Shown: positions 9,908-20,055, counted from the first letter of the stretch. The stretch is 36,691 bases of DNA from Pseudoneurospora amorphoporcata (GCA_033297205.1 MU859326.1:1-36691), one strand, 5' to 3'. A program made the numbers and translations. The notes: generated from the letters alone by a model not told the origin.

Positions 9908-10477
9908 ATGGACGACAGATCTTCGTCGGTCTGTCCCATCCCTTCCCTTCCATCCAGTCAGAACAACTTTCCTTTCTCTCTGCATTTGCACGAGAATGAC
10001 GCCCTGTCTTCCTCTATCTGCATGGTACCCCGACAAGGCCTGGGACTGAAAGCATCCTCGATACGTTGCCGTCTGACATAAACTGACTTGGCACTGAGTC
10101 TAGCCTACCAGCACGGACGCGACATTGAAGGTGATCTCGAGAACCTCGCCCAGAAGATGCAATCATGCAAACCCCCATGGAGGAAGTGGAGGACCGTCAC
10201 CGCGAGGGTATGTCAAGTGATACCCAACGTTGCCCAAGATTCTCACCAGTTGTCAGCTAACTCCAACAGGAGGCGTCCCTATGAAGAAGACAAAGATATT
10301 ATCTTCGGCGTTCATTCCCACCCTTCCCATCGTATCTGGGGCTTCAAGCTTCCGGGCTGGAACTCTGCAGCAAGCCGGTTACCCTGGGAGACGCCCAACT
10401 AGGGCACACCTCCCCAGGAATCTCGTCCAAGTTCAAAGACAATGCCGACCATTTTTTGCTTCCAGCAAGGGACATGT
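9908..10477 (+). pseudogene. 5' part of an interrupted multi-exon gene, product unknown
   Basis: The ATG at 9908 opens MDDRSSSVCPIPSLPSS, and the frame runs to TAA 10079-10081 if unspliced. A plausible intron is 10025-10103 (GTACCC donor, CTGAC branch, CTAG acceptor). A stronger one is 10208-10269 (GTATGT, GCTAAC, CAACAG, 62 nt). Two frames remain plausible beyond that. One ends at TAG 10400-10402. The other (from 10285, including LGDAQLGHTSPGISSKFKDN and LLPARDM) runs straight into the LTR-like insertion at 10478 and resumes after it at 11032. The exact exon chain is unresolved. I recognise no domain. Confidence 0.4.
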
Positions 10478-11026
10478 TGTCACACGGACATTTGCCCACA
10501 GTTTTAGGTTAGGGTTGCCGAGGCTTAGCAGAGCCTCAACGCCTGGCATCAGCCTTATGAATGCCCGGCGGCCGCAGGCCGCAAGACTCAAACTCACCTC
10601 GGCCGGACTCTCGGCCATCAGCACTGCTTACCCGAACTCCTCCCGACGTTACCGGCTAGCGAGCCAAACCCTGGAAGTGCCGAAGACGCTTATGAGGCAC
10701 CACGAGACGATCCCAATCTTCCCAGAAGCAACTACAGCCAACCAAACAAGAAGCAAGGCGCACGGATGAAGGACAACGCCAAACGGAAGATAGAGAATGG
10801 ATGAAGGCATTCAGGAAGTTCCACATGTATGATAGATGCCTTGAAGCCTCAGGCGACAAGGCTTGATGCGTACCTCAAGAACGTACCGATTCCGTTTGGC
10901 ATAAGAAGGCCTTGAAGCCCAACCTTCTCCTGGAGGTTGAGAAGATCAACAAGGCCTTCGAGACCAAAGAAGTTTATTAGCTGAATTGAACTACTGTTCC
11001 AAGCCCTGAATACAGCCCTTGTCACA
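10478..11026 (-). mobile_element. TGTGACA-family solo LTR-like element, copy A
   Basis: This 549-bp copy has TG...CA ends (TGTGACAAGGGC to GTCCGTGTGACA in its own sense) and a perfect 5-bp duplication CATGT (10473-10477 and 11027-11031), as for an LTR retroelement. It is nearly identical to copy B at 13424. It has no convincing coding frame and interrupts a gene frame. Entering it from the left, the frame stops at a TAG within about 15 codons. I could not find an internal element with matching paired LTRs, so a TRIM or other non-autonomous origin is possible. Confidence 0.8.
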
Positions 11027-11031
11027 CATGT

Positions 11032-11528
11032 TCCATTCAACTCAATCAACACCCCCACTCCCCAAACACCCATCTCCGGTCCAGGTGGTCTTTGACCGGA
11101 ACGTAATTCTCCAAACCACCCCGCCATCCCGTAGGGGTCACGGCCCCAATGCTCAGCATAACTGCGGTGCGGACTGTGTCGTTGCGCCACGAGCGCCCTC
11201 CCGGCTGCTCTTACGGCTCCTTCCCCGGTCGTCATTGCGGCTCCGCCCCGGGCTGCTCTGACAGCTCCCGAGCCTTTCCCGGCTTACGGAGCTCAGTTTG
11301 CCTCGCCCCCTCCTTCGGAGCCGTTTCCCTTTCACAGAACCCACGCCCAGAGCCAGCAGCCACAGTAGCAACGGCCGTGTCGGGTGTCTCGATGCGGGCA
11401 ACTTCCTCGACTACAGGCTTGTTCGGGTCCGCAGCTGCATTCATGCAACATTAAGGCAGCGTTAAGGCACGGTGCTGACATGGAGTTCAAAGAGGAGGAC
11501 GAGTATGGAATGGACTTGACTCAATGAT
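11032..11528 (+). pseudogene. 3' part of the interrupted gene
   Basis: With the insertion and one CATGT copy removed, the frame ending LLPARDM continues without a shift into FHSTQSTPPLPKHPSPVQVV and on to TGA at 11259-11261. A second frame from about 11170 to 11528 is Pro/Ala/Gln-rich (EPFPAYGAQFASPPPSEPF). It has a single TAG and ends in an acidic tail (MEFKEEDEYGMDLTQ) at TGA 11526-11528. A spliced join between these frames is likely but not resolved. Low-complexity composition fits a regulatory or scaffold protein. No specific function is claimed. Confidence 0.35.
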
Positions 11529-12615
11529 CGTAGGAATCGGATTGGTGTGATCGCGGAGGATCTGGGGAAGCGGGAGAAGCAAGAGAGTGGCGTGGCCAAC
11601 ATGAGACACCAGTGTCTCTTTGGAAAACATAGCGGGGGAGAGGTGCTCTACGCCGTATCATCTCCCCGCTACCAGCGAGCCGGCACAAGGACCTGGGTCA
11701 TCGCCACCTATAGAAGAAGCCGAACAGTCTGATAATCACTCATGATAGTTTGAATATGAGTCTTTGATAGCCAAGTTGATTGCTATACGAGAGTTCGTGG
11801 CTTCGGTGACACAATAACCCTTTGTTGTTGTTTCCCCTGCATGATGCATGACTCTTGATGCAGGAGGCAGGGTAAGGAGTGTCTAAACAAGAGAACAGCA
11901 TGAGAGAATGGGAGTAAACAATGTGATGTTTCCATTGTGAGTAAATCGTCATACTCGGTGAGTCATTGCATCCGCCGATTGTTCAATTTTCATCACACAT
12001 CTCAGTTTAAGAGGAGGCAGTGGCAAGTGCCATGGTCACTCATGGTGCTAAAAGACGCTCTTCTTTGCGTTCCTCCATCTTTCATCGTTATAAATATTAA
12101 CCAAAGGATCCGAAGAAATGATATCGCCATGTCCTGCACCCATGACATCTACGATGACTCTCCAGGTTGTCTAAAGTACGGTATTTTCAATTCAATCCAG
12201 TTTGGTTATCCTACTTTCCCGCGCAATCGTCGCGTTCAGGTATCCTAATCCCATAAAAGAGAGTGAATGAGCACTGAACAGCACCTCTTCCTTCCTGGTT
12301 GATCTTTAACCTGGATAACGCCTTCCAAGGTTGGCTTTCCTCCCACTTCACCTTCCTCAGCTGCAAAAGTTTGGAGCTGCGCCACAAGTTACCGTATTTT
12401 TGTAGTTTGGTGGTACCTATAAAATCCTCTCCACACTTTTCTTTCGGAGTCTGAGACTTTTCTCTGTTACATCGGACAGTGCATCGATCTCCCAACTCGA
12501 CCACCCACCTCTACCTAAGAATCGAACGTACACCACGACCGACTTCTACACTCGGTAGGCAAAGAACTGAGATACCTTCGCGCATAGCACAGAACAACAA
12601 CTGAAGAAGCTTTTC
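11529..12615. other. intergenic DNA
   Basis: No frame here is convincingly coding and no transposon homology is visible. Small frames exist at 11547-11732 (+) and 12211-12504 (-). A pyrimidine-rich, TATA-like stretch (TATAAATATT, near 12090) and CT tracts near 12340-12480 may be promoter material for downstream genes. Confidence 0.4.
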
Positions 12616-13094
12616 TCAACTTGCTACGACCGCCGCGACATCATTGGAAGCCGCTTCTGTCGACGACTCCTGCTCCTGCTTGTCTACTGGCAGCGCCACT
12701 TCGACAACTCCTGCTTCTGTTTGTCTACTGAGCGTCTCCTGCTTCTGTTCGTCTACTGACGGCTCCGTACTCGCGCATCCCACCCAACCACATCTCAACA
12801 AGACCCGCTGGCTGACTTTAACATCGACACGCGACATTGCGCCGCGATTCTCGACAACCCTACTGCTGCTCGTCTATAGAGCCTCCTACGCGCGTTCTAC
12901 CAGCAACACCCCAACCCGCTTAACAACGTGTTTTACCTCTTCTAGCCTGCCTTTTGTTACCGACAAACGACAAGCTCTTCTCGACAACTTGCCTATCTTT
13001 GATCTTCCTCTTCCATTCTTAGACAACGACCCACGTTGGTATATACTTTTTGCTCCTTAACCAGGAAACCTAACATACATCTCAAGTCGGAAAC
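12616..13094 (+). other. Ser/Thr-rich open frame region with short repeats
   Basis: A frame from 12644 to 13060 is open for 138 codons and Ser/Thr-rich, ending NDPRWYILFAP. Another plus frame, 12760-12999, looks more protein-like (LADFNIDTRHCAAILDN; AFYQQHPNPLNNVFYLF) but has TAG at 12877-12879 and 12943-12945. At 12662-12765 a degenerate motif around CTCCTGCTTCTGTTTGTCTA is repeated about three times. I cannot decide which frame, if any, is translated. Confidence 0.25.
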
Positions 13095-13428
13095 ATGAAC
13101 AACTTCAATACCGACCACGAATTAAAGAGCTTCGTTCCTCGCATGGAACAACCTGCGGCGCAGCATAACCCCTATCTCGTGAACTATTGGCAAATCATTC
13201 GTAAGTTATTCCCCTCATCGGTTGTTTCCTCCCATCGCAATGCCGCCAATGAGGTTCCGCTCGCTAATTCCTTTCCAACCAGTCGCCATCCAAGAGAAGC
13301 TGAAACAACCCGCTAGTGCAGAGTTTGGCGGCGTCGAGGTGATCAAGAGCTGGGAAGAGATCAAGAGGATGGCAAAGTGGAACGACCAGCACGACTATTT
13401 TTCGAGGTCTGATTATGAGTATCTGTGA
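13095..13428 (+). pseudogene. 5' exons of a gene broken by copy B, product unknown
   Basis: The ATG at 13095 starts MNNFNTDHELKSFVPRMEQ. Exon 1 (13095-13200) and exon 2 (from 13283) are joined by an 82-nt intron with a perfect GTAAGT donor, a CTAAT branch and a CCAG acceptor. The spliced frame goes on to EFGGVEVIKSWEEIKRMAKW and DYFSRSDYEYL, and then hits TGA 13426-13428, which the inserted LTR-like element supplies. The likely C-terminal half lies beyond the element at 13990-14281. No domain is recognised. Confidence 0.5.
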
Positions 13429-13989
13429 CAAGGGCTGTATTCAGGGCTTGGAACAGTAGTTCAATTCAGCTAATAAACTTCTTTGGTTTCGAAGGCCTTA
13501 TTGATCTTCTCAACCTCTAGGAGAAGGTTGGGCTTTAAGGCCTTCTTATGCCAAACGGAATCGGTACGTTCTTGAGGTACGCATCAAGCCTTGTCGTCTG
13601 AGGCTTCAAGGCATCTATCATACATGTGGAACTTTCTGAATGCCTTCATCCATTCTCTATCTTCCTTTTGGCGTTGTCCTTCATTCGTGCGCCTTGCTTC
13701 TTGTTTGGTTTGCTGTGGTTGCTTCTGGGGAGATTGGGATCGTCTCGAGATTGGGATCGTCTCGTGGTGCCTCATCAGCGTCTTCGGCACTTCCAGGGTT
13801 TGGCTCGCTAGCCGGTAGCGTCGGGAGGAGTTCGGGTAAGCAGTGCTGATGGCCGAGAGTCCGGCCGAAGTGAGGTTGAGTCTCGCGGCCTGCGGCCGCC
13901 GGGCATTCATAAGGCTGATGCCAGGTGTTGAGGCTCTGCTAAGCCTTGGCAACCCTAACCTAAAACTGTGGGCAAATGTCCGTGTGACA
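13424..13989 (+). mobile_element. TGTGACA-family solo LTR-like element, copy B
   Basis: This 566-bp copy is nearly identical to copy A but in the opposite orientation. It is exactly 17 bp longer because of a 17-bp tandem duplication (GAGATTGGGATCGTCTC, about 13735-13770). It has intact TGTGACAAGGGC and GTCCGTGTGACA ends. Flanking bases GTATC (left) and CCAGG (right) do not match, so the target duplication is missing, unlike copies A and D. This suggests a local deletion or recombination on one side. Confidence 0.75.
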
Positions 13990-14281
13990 CCAGGCGTAGG
14001 GACAGGAGTACGAGAACGGTCCCGAGCAAGAGCCGGATCTTATGGGCGGCCACTTCACCAACATTCCGGACGAAAGTTGTAACAACGGCGAGAACGAGGA
14101 GCAAGACGAGGATTCTGACGATGGCGTTGATGATGAGGATCTCTTCGGAGATAGTTACCTCACGGAACATACCGACGAGGGGCTTGAGAGCCAAGAATGC
14201 ACCGGAAACAAGCGCAAGAGAGATGATGATGGTGAACAGGACGGAGAGCAGCCTTCACAGCAGAGGGCTCGTATGGGCTGA
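13990..14281 (+). pseudogene. 3' part of the broken gene: acidic C-terminus with basic KRKR patch
   Basis: A frame runs from a TAG at 13997-13999 to TGA 14279-14281 and has an internal ATG at 14042. It is strongly acidic (NEEQDEDSDDGVDDEDLFGD), then has NKRKRDDDGEQDGEQ, which resembles a nuclear localisation signal, and ends in a Gln-rich tail. Joined to the exon before copy B, the frame would cross that TAG (QA*GQEYENG). It may be a nuclear acidic protein tail. The identity is unknown. Confidence 0.4.
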
Positions 14282-15103
14282 ATGGGAAGATCAGTTTCAA
14301 TGGAGGACATGATGCAGCATGGATGACGGAAGATGATTCACGAATGATGAGTGCAACGTTGGGAAACATTTGGGTTTGGGACGGTGATGGATGGTATCAT
14401 GGGAATGGGTAGGGGAGTCATAAAATCACTACGACGAAGGAAACTGGGAATAGTACTTGTAAGAAAGAAGGAAGAATCTGTCGTTCTTTGAGTCATGTAA
14501 AGGGATACCAGGTATTAAGGCTACATCAGGGTTGACTGAGGGATAATATGCCGCCCTAGGTCATAGGTAGAGGTATAGACGGTTTGCAATGACGACATGC
14601 AGGGTACGCAGAAACGGTTGACTTTGACTCATGTGACTTCCTTGTAAAATGACTCCGTGAAATGACAACATAAACTCACATTCTGAGAAAACCATCTCCA
14701 AGTGATATAAATATGGCCATTGACCCTAAGTCATCATGCACTGAATTTCTTGGTGTCGTGCTACTTTTGTTCAAAGCGTGGAACACGAACCCGGAACCTT
14801 TGTCGTCAAATTAAGGTTTTACCTACAGGTAGCCTACAAGGCTGTAATGTGGAACAGGATGTCTAAGTGATAGTGCACGGCCCTATTATAGTCGCTTCAG
14901 GGCGGCGTCTGCTAACATGCGACCATGGACCCACTTATCTGCATCAGTCAGGGTTGTATACCGCAGCGGGAATATAGGGAGCGCAATATGCCCTGGTGCA
15001 TATTTGTTGCATATTTATACAATAAGGCATGTTGAATTCCTAGGCCTTGTTGGCTGAGCGAAGCTTCTAATTGGTTAGATTTGGGTGCAAAATATTAAAA
15101 GCC
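14282..15103. other. intergenic DNA, nothing identified
   Basis: No long frame, RNA gene or repeat that I can match elsewhere in the window. A CCATGGACCCACTT motif at 14924 resembles the start context of the pseudogene at 17829, but the similarity does not extend. Confidence 0.4.
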
Positions 15104-15148
15104 AAAGACCCCTATAAGGACCTTCTAAAGGCCATTATAGAGGTCTTT
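15104..15148. repeat. inverted repeat, 14-bp arms
   Basis: AAAGACCCCTATAA at 15104-15117 pairs with TTATAGAGGTCTTT at 15135-15148 with one mismatch and a 17-nt loop. It could form a hairpin or be a small terminal inverted repeat. It is not associated with a gene I can see. Confidence 0.5.
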
Positions 15149-15264
15149 AGTTAGTGGTTATTATAGTAGTTATTTTAGTAGTCGTTTGGGTACTTAGGCG
15201 GAACTTTGACTTTAAAGTCTGGATGAGGGTATTCACACTTCCGCGCGCGATAGAAAGAAAGCTG

Positions 15265-15345
15265 TCACTAGTTGGAATCGAACTGGCAATCTCAAGAAGA
15301 GGAGTAACGGCGAGAACCATTGAGCCACTGGCTCAATTCATTGAA
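15265..15345 (-). tRNA. tRNA-like pseudogene or SINE head
   Basis: The minus strand has an A-box-like TGGCTCAATGG and, at a tRNA-like distance, a B-box-like GTTCGATTCC. The stems are poor. The T arm pairs at two of five positions, the D arm fails, and no good acceptor or anticodon stem forms. Possible explanations are a decayed tRNA gene or the Pol III head of a SINE. A perfect TTGAGCC/GGCTCAA hairpin overlaps the A box. Confidence 0.3.
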
Positions 15346-16019
15346 AGTGGGCTTCGTTCTTTCCTTTAATATAGGGTAGTGTCTTCTAGGGAAGGAACTT
15401 TGGAACTTGGGAAAATTTTTAGCAGTGTACTCAATTTCTTTAGCGACCGTCTATAGCGGGCATTTGGATAAATACCAACTGGCCAATTAGGAACCTCCCT
15501 CGTTCAACAAGGCTTATTAAATCAATAGGGCTTGTTAAGTCTACAAGTCTTCTATGCCTTATTAAGGCTTAGAAGACCTGTTCCCTGGTAGGTTTTCCCG
15601 CTACGGTAAGGTACAGGACCGTGTAAAGTTCACGATGCTATCCGCATCGCATTGGATTGTTATACCAACAAGCCCAGGATAGAGTCGACAGACACTCACT
15701 GTGACGGCAAGCGTGCCGTCGCAACTATATAAGACCACTTGAGGAACCGAATTGCCAGCTTCGGTTACTTGTATTCTTTTACAAGAATATAGCCTAGTTA
15801 GTGTAGTGGTTTGCTACCGCCGTGACACTTATCTTAACTCTTACTAAGGACCCTATAAAATCCAACTTCAAATTTAATTTCAGTCACCAACACAGCACTC
15901 AGCAAGCATATAGGCGCCGTTGTGCTGCTACTAGCACTGTATAGTAGAAGGAAGCGGGGCGGGGCTGCGAGATAACAGCTTCAGCGGTATAGGGGACGGT
16001 AGTTACGAACCTGGCTATA
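15346..16019. other. hairpin-rich, LTR-like DNA without genes
   Basis: The region holds a hairpin at 15548-15576 (TCTTCTAT.GCCTTA arms, one mismatch) and a 7-bp-arm palindrome GACGGCAAGCGTGCCGTC near 15701-15718. A TATATAAGAC box lies about ten bases after that palindrome. The combination resembles an old LTR promoter, but I find no matching second copy in the window. Confidence 0.3.
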
Positions 16020-16488
16020 TGTAACAAGGGCAGTAATCTGGGCTTGGAACAGTAATTCAATTCAACTAATAAACTACTTTGGTCTCGAAAGCCTTGTTGA
16101 TCTTCTCAACCTCCAGAAGAAGGTTGGGTCTTCAAGACCTTCTTATACCAAAGGGAATCGGTATGTACTTGAGGTACGCATTAAGCCTTGTCGCTTGAGG
16201 CTTCAAGACATCTATTTAGCAGTCTGCATACGTGTGGATCTTCCTGAATGCCTTCATCCATTCTCTATCTTCCTTTTGGCGCTGTCCTTTATCCGGGCGC
16301 CCTGCTTCTTGCTTGGTTGGCTATGGTTGCTTCTGGGATGACCGTGGCCGAGGGCCCGGCCGTGGGTCCGGCCGAGGTGGGTGTTGTGGCTGGAGGCCAC
16401 TGAGCATCTTGAGGTTAATGCTAGGCGTTGAGGCTCTGTTGAGTTTTGCGGTCCTAACCCTTGGACTGTGGGCAATGTCCGTGTGACA
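16020..16488 (+). mobile_element. TGTGACA-family solo LTR-like element, copy C
   Basis: A diverged 469-bp copy running from TGTAACAAGGGC to GTCCGTGTGACA. The flanking 5-mers CTATA (16015-16019) and CTGTA (16489-16493) differ by one transition and are probably the target duplication. It is shorter than A and B and carries more transitions, so it is older or RIP-affected. Confidence 0.75.
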
Positions 16489-16920
16489 CTGTACCAGGTA
16501 TAGGAAGGACTATGTGATTCATGCAGCGCTGCAGCTACCTATAGGGGGCTTCAGTGGTATTAATGTGAGTAGGGTTCAAGTTTCTATAGTAACATGGAAG
16601 CGGTTAGGGTCTATATAATTCCTTTATCCTATAATCCCATCCTACCTTCCTGCCCTGGGGCTATTATGAAGTAAAGTGAAGAGAAGCGCGACGGGAGGGC
16701 GGTTCGCTAAGTTACTTGATTATCCCGGACTACTATTACTTACCGGTTGAGGATGCTCTTGTATGTTAGCTGCTAAGGCTTGGAGGCTCCGTCCAACTTT
16801 CTACCACCTTATATTTCTACCAGTCTTCGACCTTCAGTCAATTCTTTTCTTTCTCCTTTAGCAAAACAACTCTACCACTAGACCAGTTATCGCCTCATCT
16901 CTACTTGAAGTTAATCGTAT
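16489..16920. other. intergenic DNA, nothing identified
   Basis: No open frame of note, no RNA gene and no match to the other repeats in the window. Confidence 0.4.
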
Positions 16921-17175
16921 TATCACGGGGCGAAAGGCACCGTATAGGGTATGGTGAGATATGCGTTGTTGCATAAGGGAGAGGAAGGAGGAAGTGTGCG
17001 CGGAGGTCTGGCTATATGGGCGAGAGCCCTACGGCCAGACCGTGCGCGCGCACGTGAGGCTGCACGTGACCATAACATAAGCTGATGTGCGCGAACGCAG
17101 AGCTCTGGGCTCTGGTCGGCACAGCACATGTGCGGTCAGTACAGCACAGCACATCACAGGTCTAACCCTGTGATA
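16921..17175 (-). repeat. gypsy solo LTR
   Basis: This 255-bp LTR with TATCAC...GTGATA termini is flanked by a perfect 5-bp duplication CGTAT (16916-16920 and 17176-17180). It is a close reverse-complement relative of the 5' LTR of gypsy element 2 (30675-30928), including the CATATAGCC promoter-like box and the GCGCGC stretch. Confidence 0.9.
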
Positions 17176-17180
17176 CGTAT

Positions 17181-17828
17181 CCAACTTCCTGGTTCTCGAT
17201 CGCAACGTAGGTTAGCCAGTGACTGCGCGCATTGGACTAACCTCTTGGGTGCGTACTCTCTGGCTCATTTGCGACCTTCTTAGATTGAAAGGTAGAATTT
17301 ATCATCTCGTACTCTGAGCATCGCAACAGGTTTACGATCGGCCATTTAGTAACCGGTTCAACATAGCATCTTCGTCAGCACCGATCGCTGTTTACTCGAA
17401 GTCTAATTATTCGGGACCTGTGGTAAGCTTAGCTCTTTTTCCTTTATTTTCCCTATTTTTCCTCCCAAGCCTTCGAGCACCTTTGCCATCACCTTCGTCG
17501 ATAAAAGCTAGCAAAACACGTCCATGTCGTCTTCAAGAATCTCCAAGATCAAGCTCCTCTATATAGCGTAGTCGCGAGCCTTGTATCCTGATTGCTTCTA
17601 TCCACCTCCTTTTATCATCCAGTAGCTTATTTTTCTTGGTCCTACCTTGACATCTGACCTAATTTCACTTATATGTTTTTGCGTCGTTATGTACATGCAT
17701 TGACAATTGAACAATTACTAACGCGTGTATCCGTGTGCCGTTTAGTTTAGTGCTCTGACCAGCACTCCTCTTCGTCGTCTGTGACCAAAGTATATTAGAA
17801 TAATTTTCGTAACGAACTACGACCAACC
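17181..17828 (+). promoter_or_regulatory. upstream region of the five-exon pseudogene
   Basis: A pyrimidine-rich block near 17430-17465 and a TATATAG motif near 17560 lie before the ATG at 17829. They may be the old promoter and leader. No further feature is supported. Confidence 0.25.
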
Positions 17829-19132
17829 ATGGACCCACTCCTCACTATGGATCCGGTCCCCAACGTTACTGGGTGGTTAAAGACGGCTGGTCAATTGAAC
17901 GACCTACGTCTTCAGTTTTATTAAAATATTATCAGTAAGTTATGCTCCATCCCTGATAGCCCAGCATCCACCACCTAAGCGAAAATATATACGCGTGAAA
18001 TGCCAAAACTGACTTCTTAGCAGCTTTTATCCAGCTCAATATCATCAAGCCGGCTATAGGGGCCTTGCGGCCCTTCTATTATTTCGTGTGGACTCACCCA
18101 GTTTCCTAGGACCTTGGTTTTGCTCTCCTCGTATACGACTGGCTTAGATAGCATAACCAACACTTGATAATCCGAGCCGCCATTAAAGACATTGGGTATA
18201 CGAAGCCCGGCCTCCTCGACGAACTCAAGTCACCAAATAGAGGACTGACTGAGCGCCAATAAAGTACTGCCCGCCGGAAAACCAAAGACTCGGAGAAGAA
18301 GCCCATCTAGACGCTGCCATCAGTTGATAGCATTTGGATAGAAGTAGAATTCTAGGCTACGTTAGGAGCGCTGAAGTTTATGACAAGCAACTGAGCAGTA
18401 GACCCCGCGACGACCGCAGATATTCCACGAACAGAATAAGCCAAAAAGAACTATGTGCTGAGGCTAATGAGCGTCTTCGTGGATGTGAGGTTTAAATGTC
18501 CGGGCGATTTAAAGGAAGTTAGTTTGATTACTTTTACTTCAATTACAACTTTGTAGGCTATCGCGTGGGAGTTTTTGGTAAGAACCTCTTTATTATTACT
18601 ACGCTGAGTACTGTCAGACCCATCAACTAACTATTACTCCTTGTAGGCGTGCTTTATTGCCGCGCAAATAGGGGAGTCCAATGTATATCCGTGAGCGAGT
18701 TCTTTCTATTACTCGGCCTACCCTACGTTTCAAGCTCGTTGGGACGATGCTGTTGAACTGCTCCTGGTAAGTTCATGTTGAAAACACATTGAAACTGGTT
18801 CGGCGCCTGTGTACTAATCAGCCTAATTTTTACCAGACATCCAAAGCGGCCGTTGCAAATCTCCTGCAGTGCCCAATTGCACAGAGGTGTGCGAACGACC
18901 TGCACTCTTCCGCGATGGTATAGTTCTTAGCTCCCGTCCTTTTCCTCTTGCATTATTCCTATATCTTATTATATTAATGACCTATTAGAGAAAGCATCAC
19001 AACCGGAATGACAATAGCTACAAAGCCCAAAGGAATAAGAATATGGAAGTAGCTCTAGCTGCTTTTAGGGCGCCCAATAATGGTGAGGCCAATGCTGCCG
19101 CTGTTGTTCCCGCTGCCTATGGACAACTGTGA
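17829..19132 (+). pseudogene. five-exon protein gene with ten in-frame stops, product unknown
   Basis: The exons are 17829-17934, 18021-18577, 18647-18766, 18837-18917 and 18989-19132. The introns are 86, 69, 70 and 71 nt, with donors GTAAGT, GTAAGA, GTAAGT and GTATAG, branch-like CTGAC, CTAAC, CTAAT and TTAATGAC, and AG acceptors. All phases agree and give 336 codons ending in TGA. Only point stops break it: five TAG, three TAA and two TGA, most explicable by C to T or G to A. Readable segments include MDPLLTMDPVPNVTGWLK, NQHLIIRAAIKDIGYTKPG, LMSVFVDVRFKCPGDL, WDDAVELLL and a final exon RKHHNRNDNSYKAQRNKN. I recognise no family. Intact splicing with scattered transitions indicates a real gene inactivated by RIP-type mutation, so it was probably once duplicated. 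Confidence 0.75.
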
Positions 19133-19481
19133 GAAGGAGAATACGACCGATAGGTCACGACTCTAGGTCATAACCGTCTAGTTACAACTTCTCAAGTTGG
19201 TCACGTCTTAAGACGGTCTTGTCAATCCGGCAAGACCAGTCGACTAGTCGAGCGTGATTATAAAAGGCAGACTCGGAGAGTCTATCCCTAAGGTAGATAG
19301 TTTAAATAAATTATTATTAATATAATTATTACTATCACAAGTCTATTTCGTCTTAAGTAATAACTACGGCTGCCATCTGACAACAACCCTCTAAAGCTGC
19401 TACGAACTATAGCACACCTGAGAGCTATGTCTTCGAGTCAAACTAGGGCAACCAGCACGAGCAACATGACACCAACGATAC
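19133..19481 (+). other. LTR-like promoter and truncated gag-like start
   Basis: Here a hairpin (GGTCTTG/CAAGACC) and an ATTATAAAAGG box are followed, at 19427, by an ATG opening MSSSQTRATSTSNMTPT. The frame is cut at 19481 by the minus-strand copia element. The layout looks like the LTR and gag start of another retroelement that served as target. It has no second copy in the window, so the assignment is tentative. Confidence 0.3.
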
Positions 19482-19496
19482 TGTTTGCTGCAATAC

Positions 19497-19739
19497 TATC
19501 ACAGGATTACCTGTGATGGTACTAGTAATGTACTGCACGATTGGCACAGCCATCGAGTCTCTATTGGCCATTGGCCAATAGGATCGCACGCATACACCAG
19601 TGGGCCTCGGTCTGGATCCAGGGCATGGCTCAGCCATACCTTATATCCAGACCGCACACCTCCCTCTCTTCCCTTCCTCTCTCCTCGTACAACTACGTAT
19701 GTCACATCTGCCCCCTACCTCTCGCCCTGCACCGTAATA
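19497..19739 (+). repeat. gypsy solo LTR nested in the copia LTR
   Basis: A 243-bp LTR from TATCACAGGATT to CCGTAATA. The flanks AATAC (left) and AATGC (right) fit a 5-bp duplication with one transition. The empty site AATGCCC is seen in the copia LTR at 6242. It has a TTATATCCAGACC promoter-like box. Confidence 0.85.
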
Positions 19740-20055
19740 AATGCCCTAACTAGGCTATGATGATAGTACTAGTATAGGGATGCTACAGTGAACTATGCAC
19801 TTGTAGCTGAGCGGAGCAGAAGCGGTGGTACGACAGCAGTGCTGAAGGAAGCAGCGTAGTTGCAGCGAAGTTGCAGATACAATAGGAGTGTTGTAAAAGA
19901 GGTCTTAGAGAGGACTCTGCTCTCAAGATAGAAGATTTCAGTGAACTCTGCACTGTGGAAAACAACTTATTATAGTGAACTCTGCACTATAAGAAAAGAT
20001 CGTATTGTATTGCTTGAGTGTCCTTGCTTGCTTGTTTGCTTAAGGAGTGACTAAC

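Noticed and set aside
10471..11032. Seven-base target duplications (ACATGTT, ACTAACT) for the TGTGACA family, suggesting a DNA transposon
   Set aside because: All copies share T before and A after the GTGAC ends. Moving the boundary gives TG...CA termini and a 5-bp duplication, which fits an LTR better. There are also no true terminal inverted repeats.
4024..17841. CCATGGACCCACT motif at 4024, 14924 and 17828 as a dispersed gene start
   Set aside because: Similarity does not extend beyond about a dozen bases on either side.
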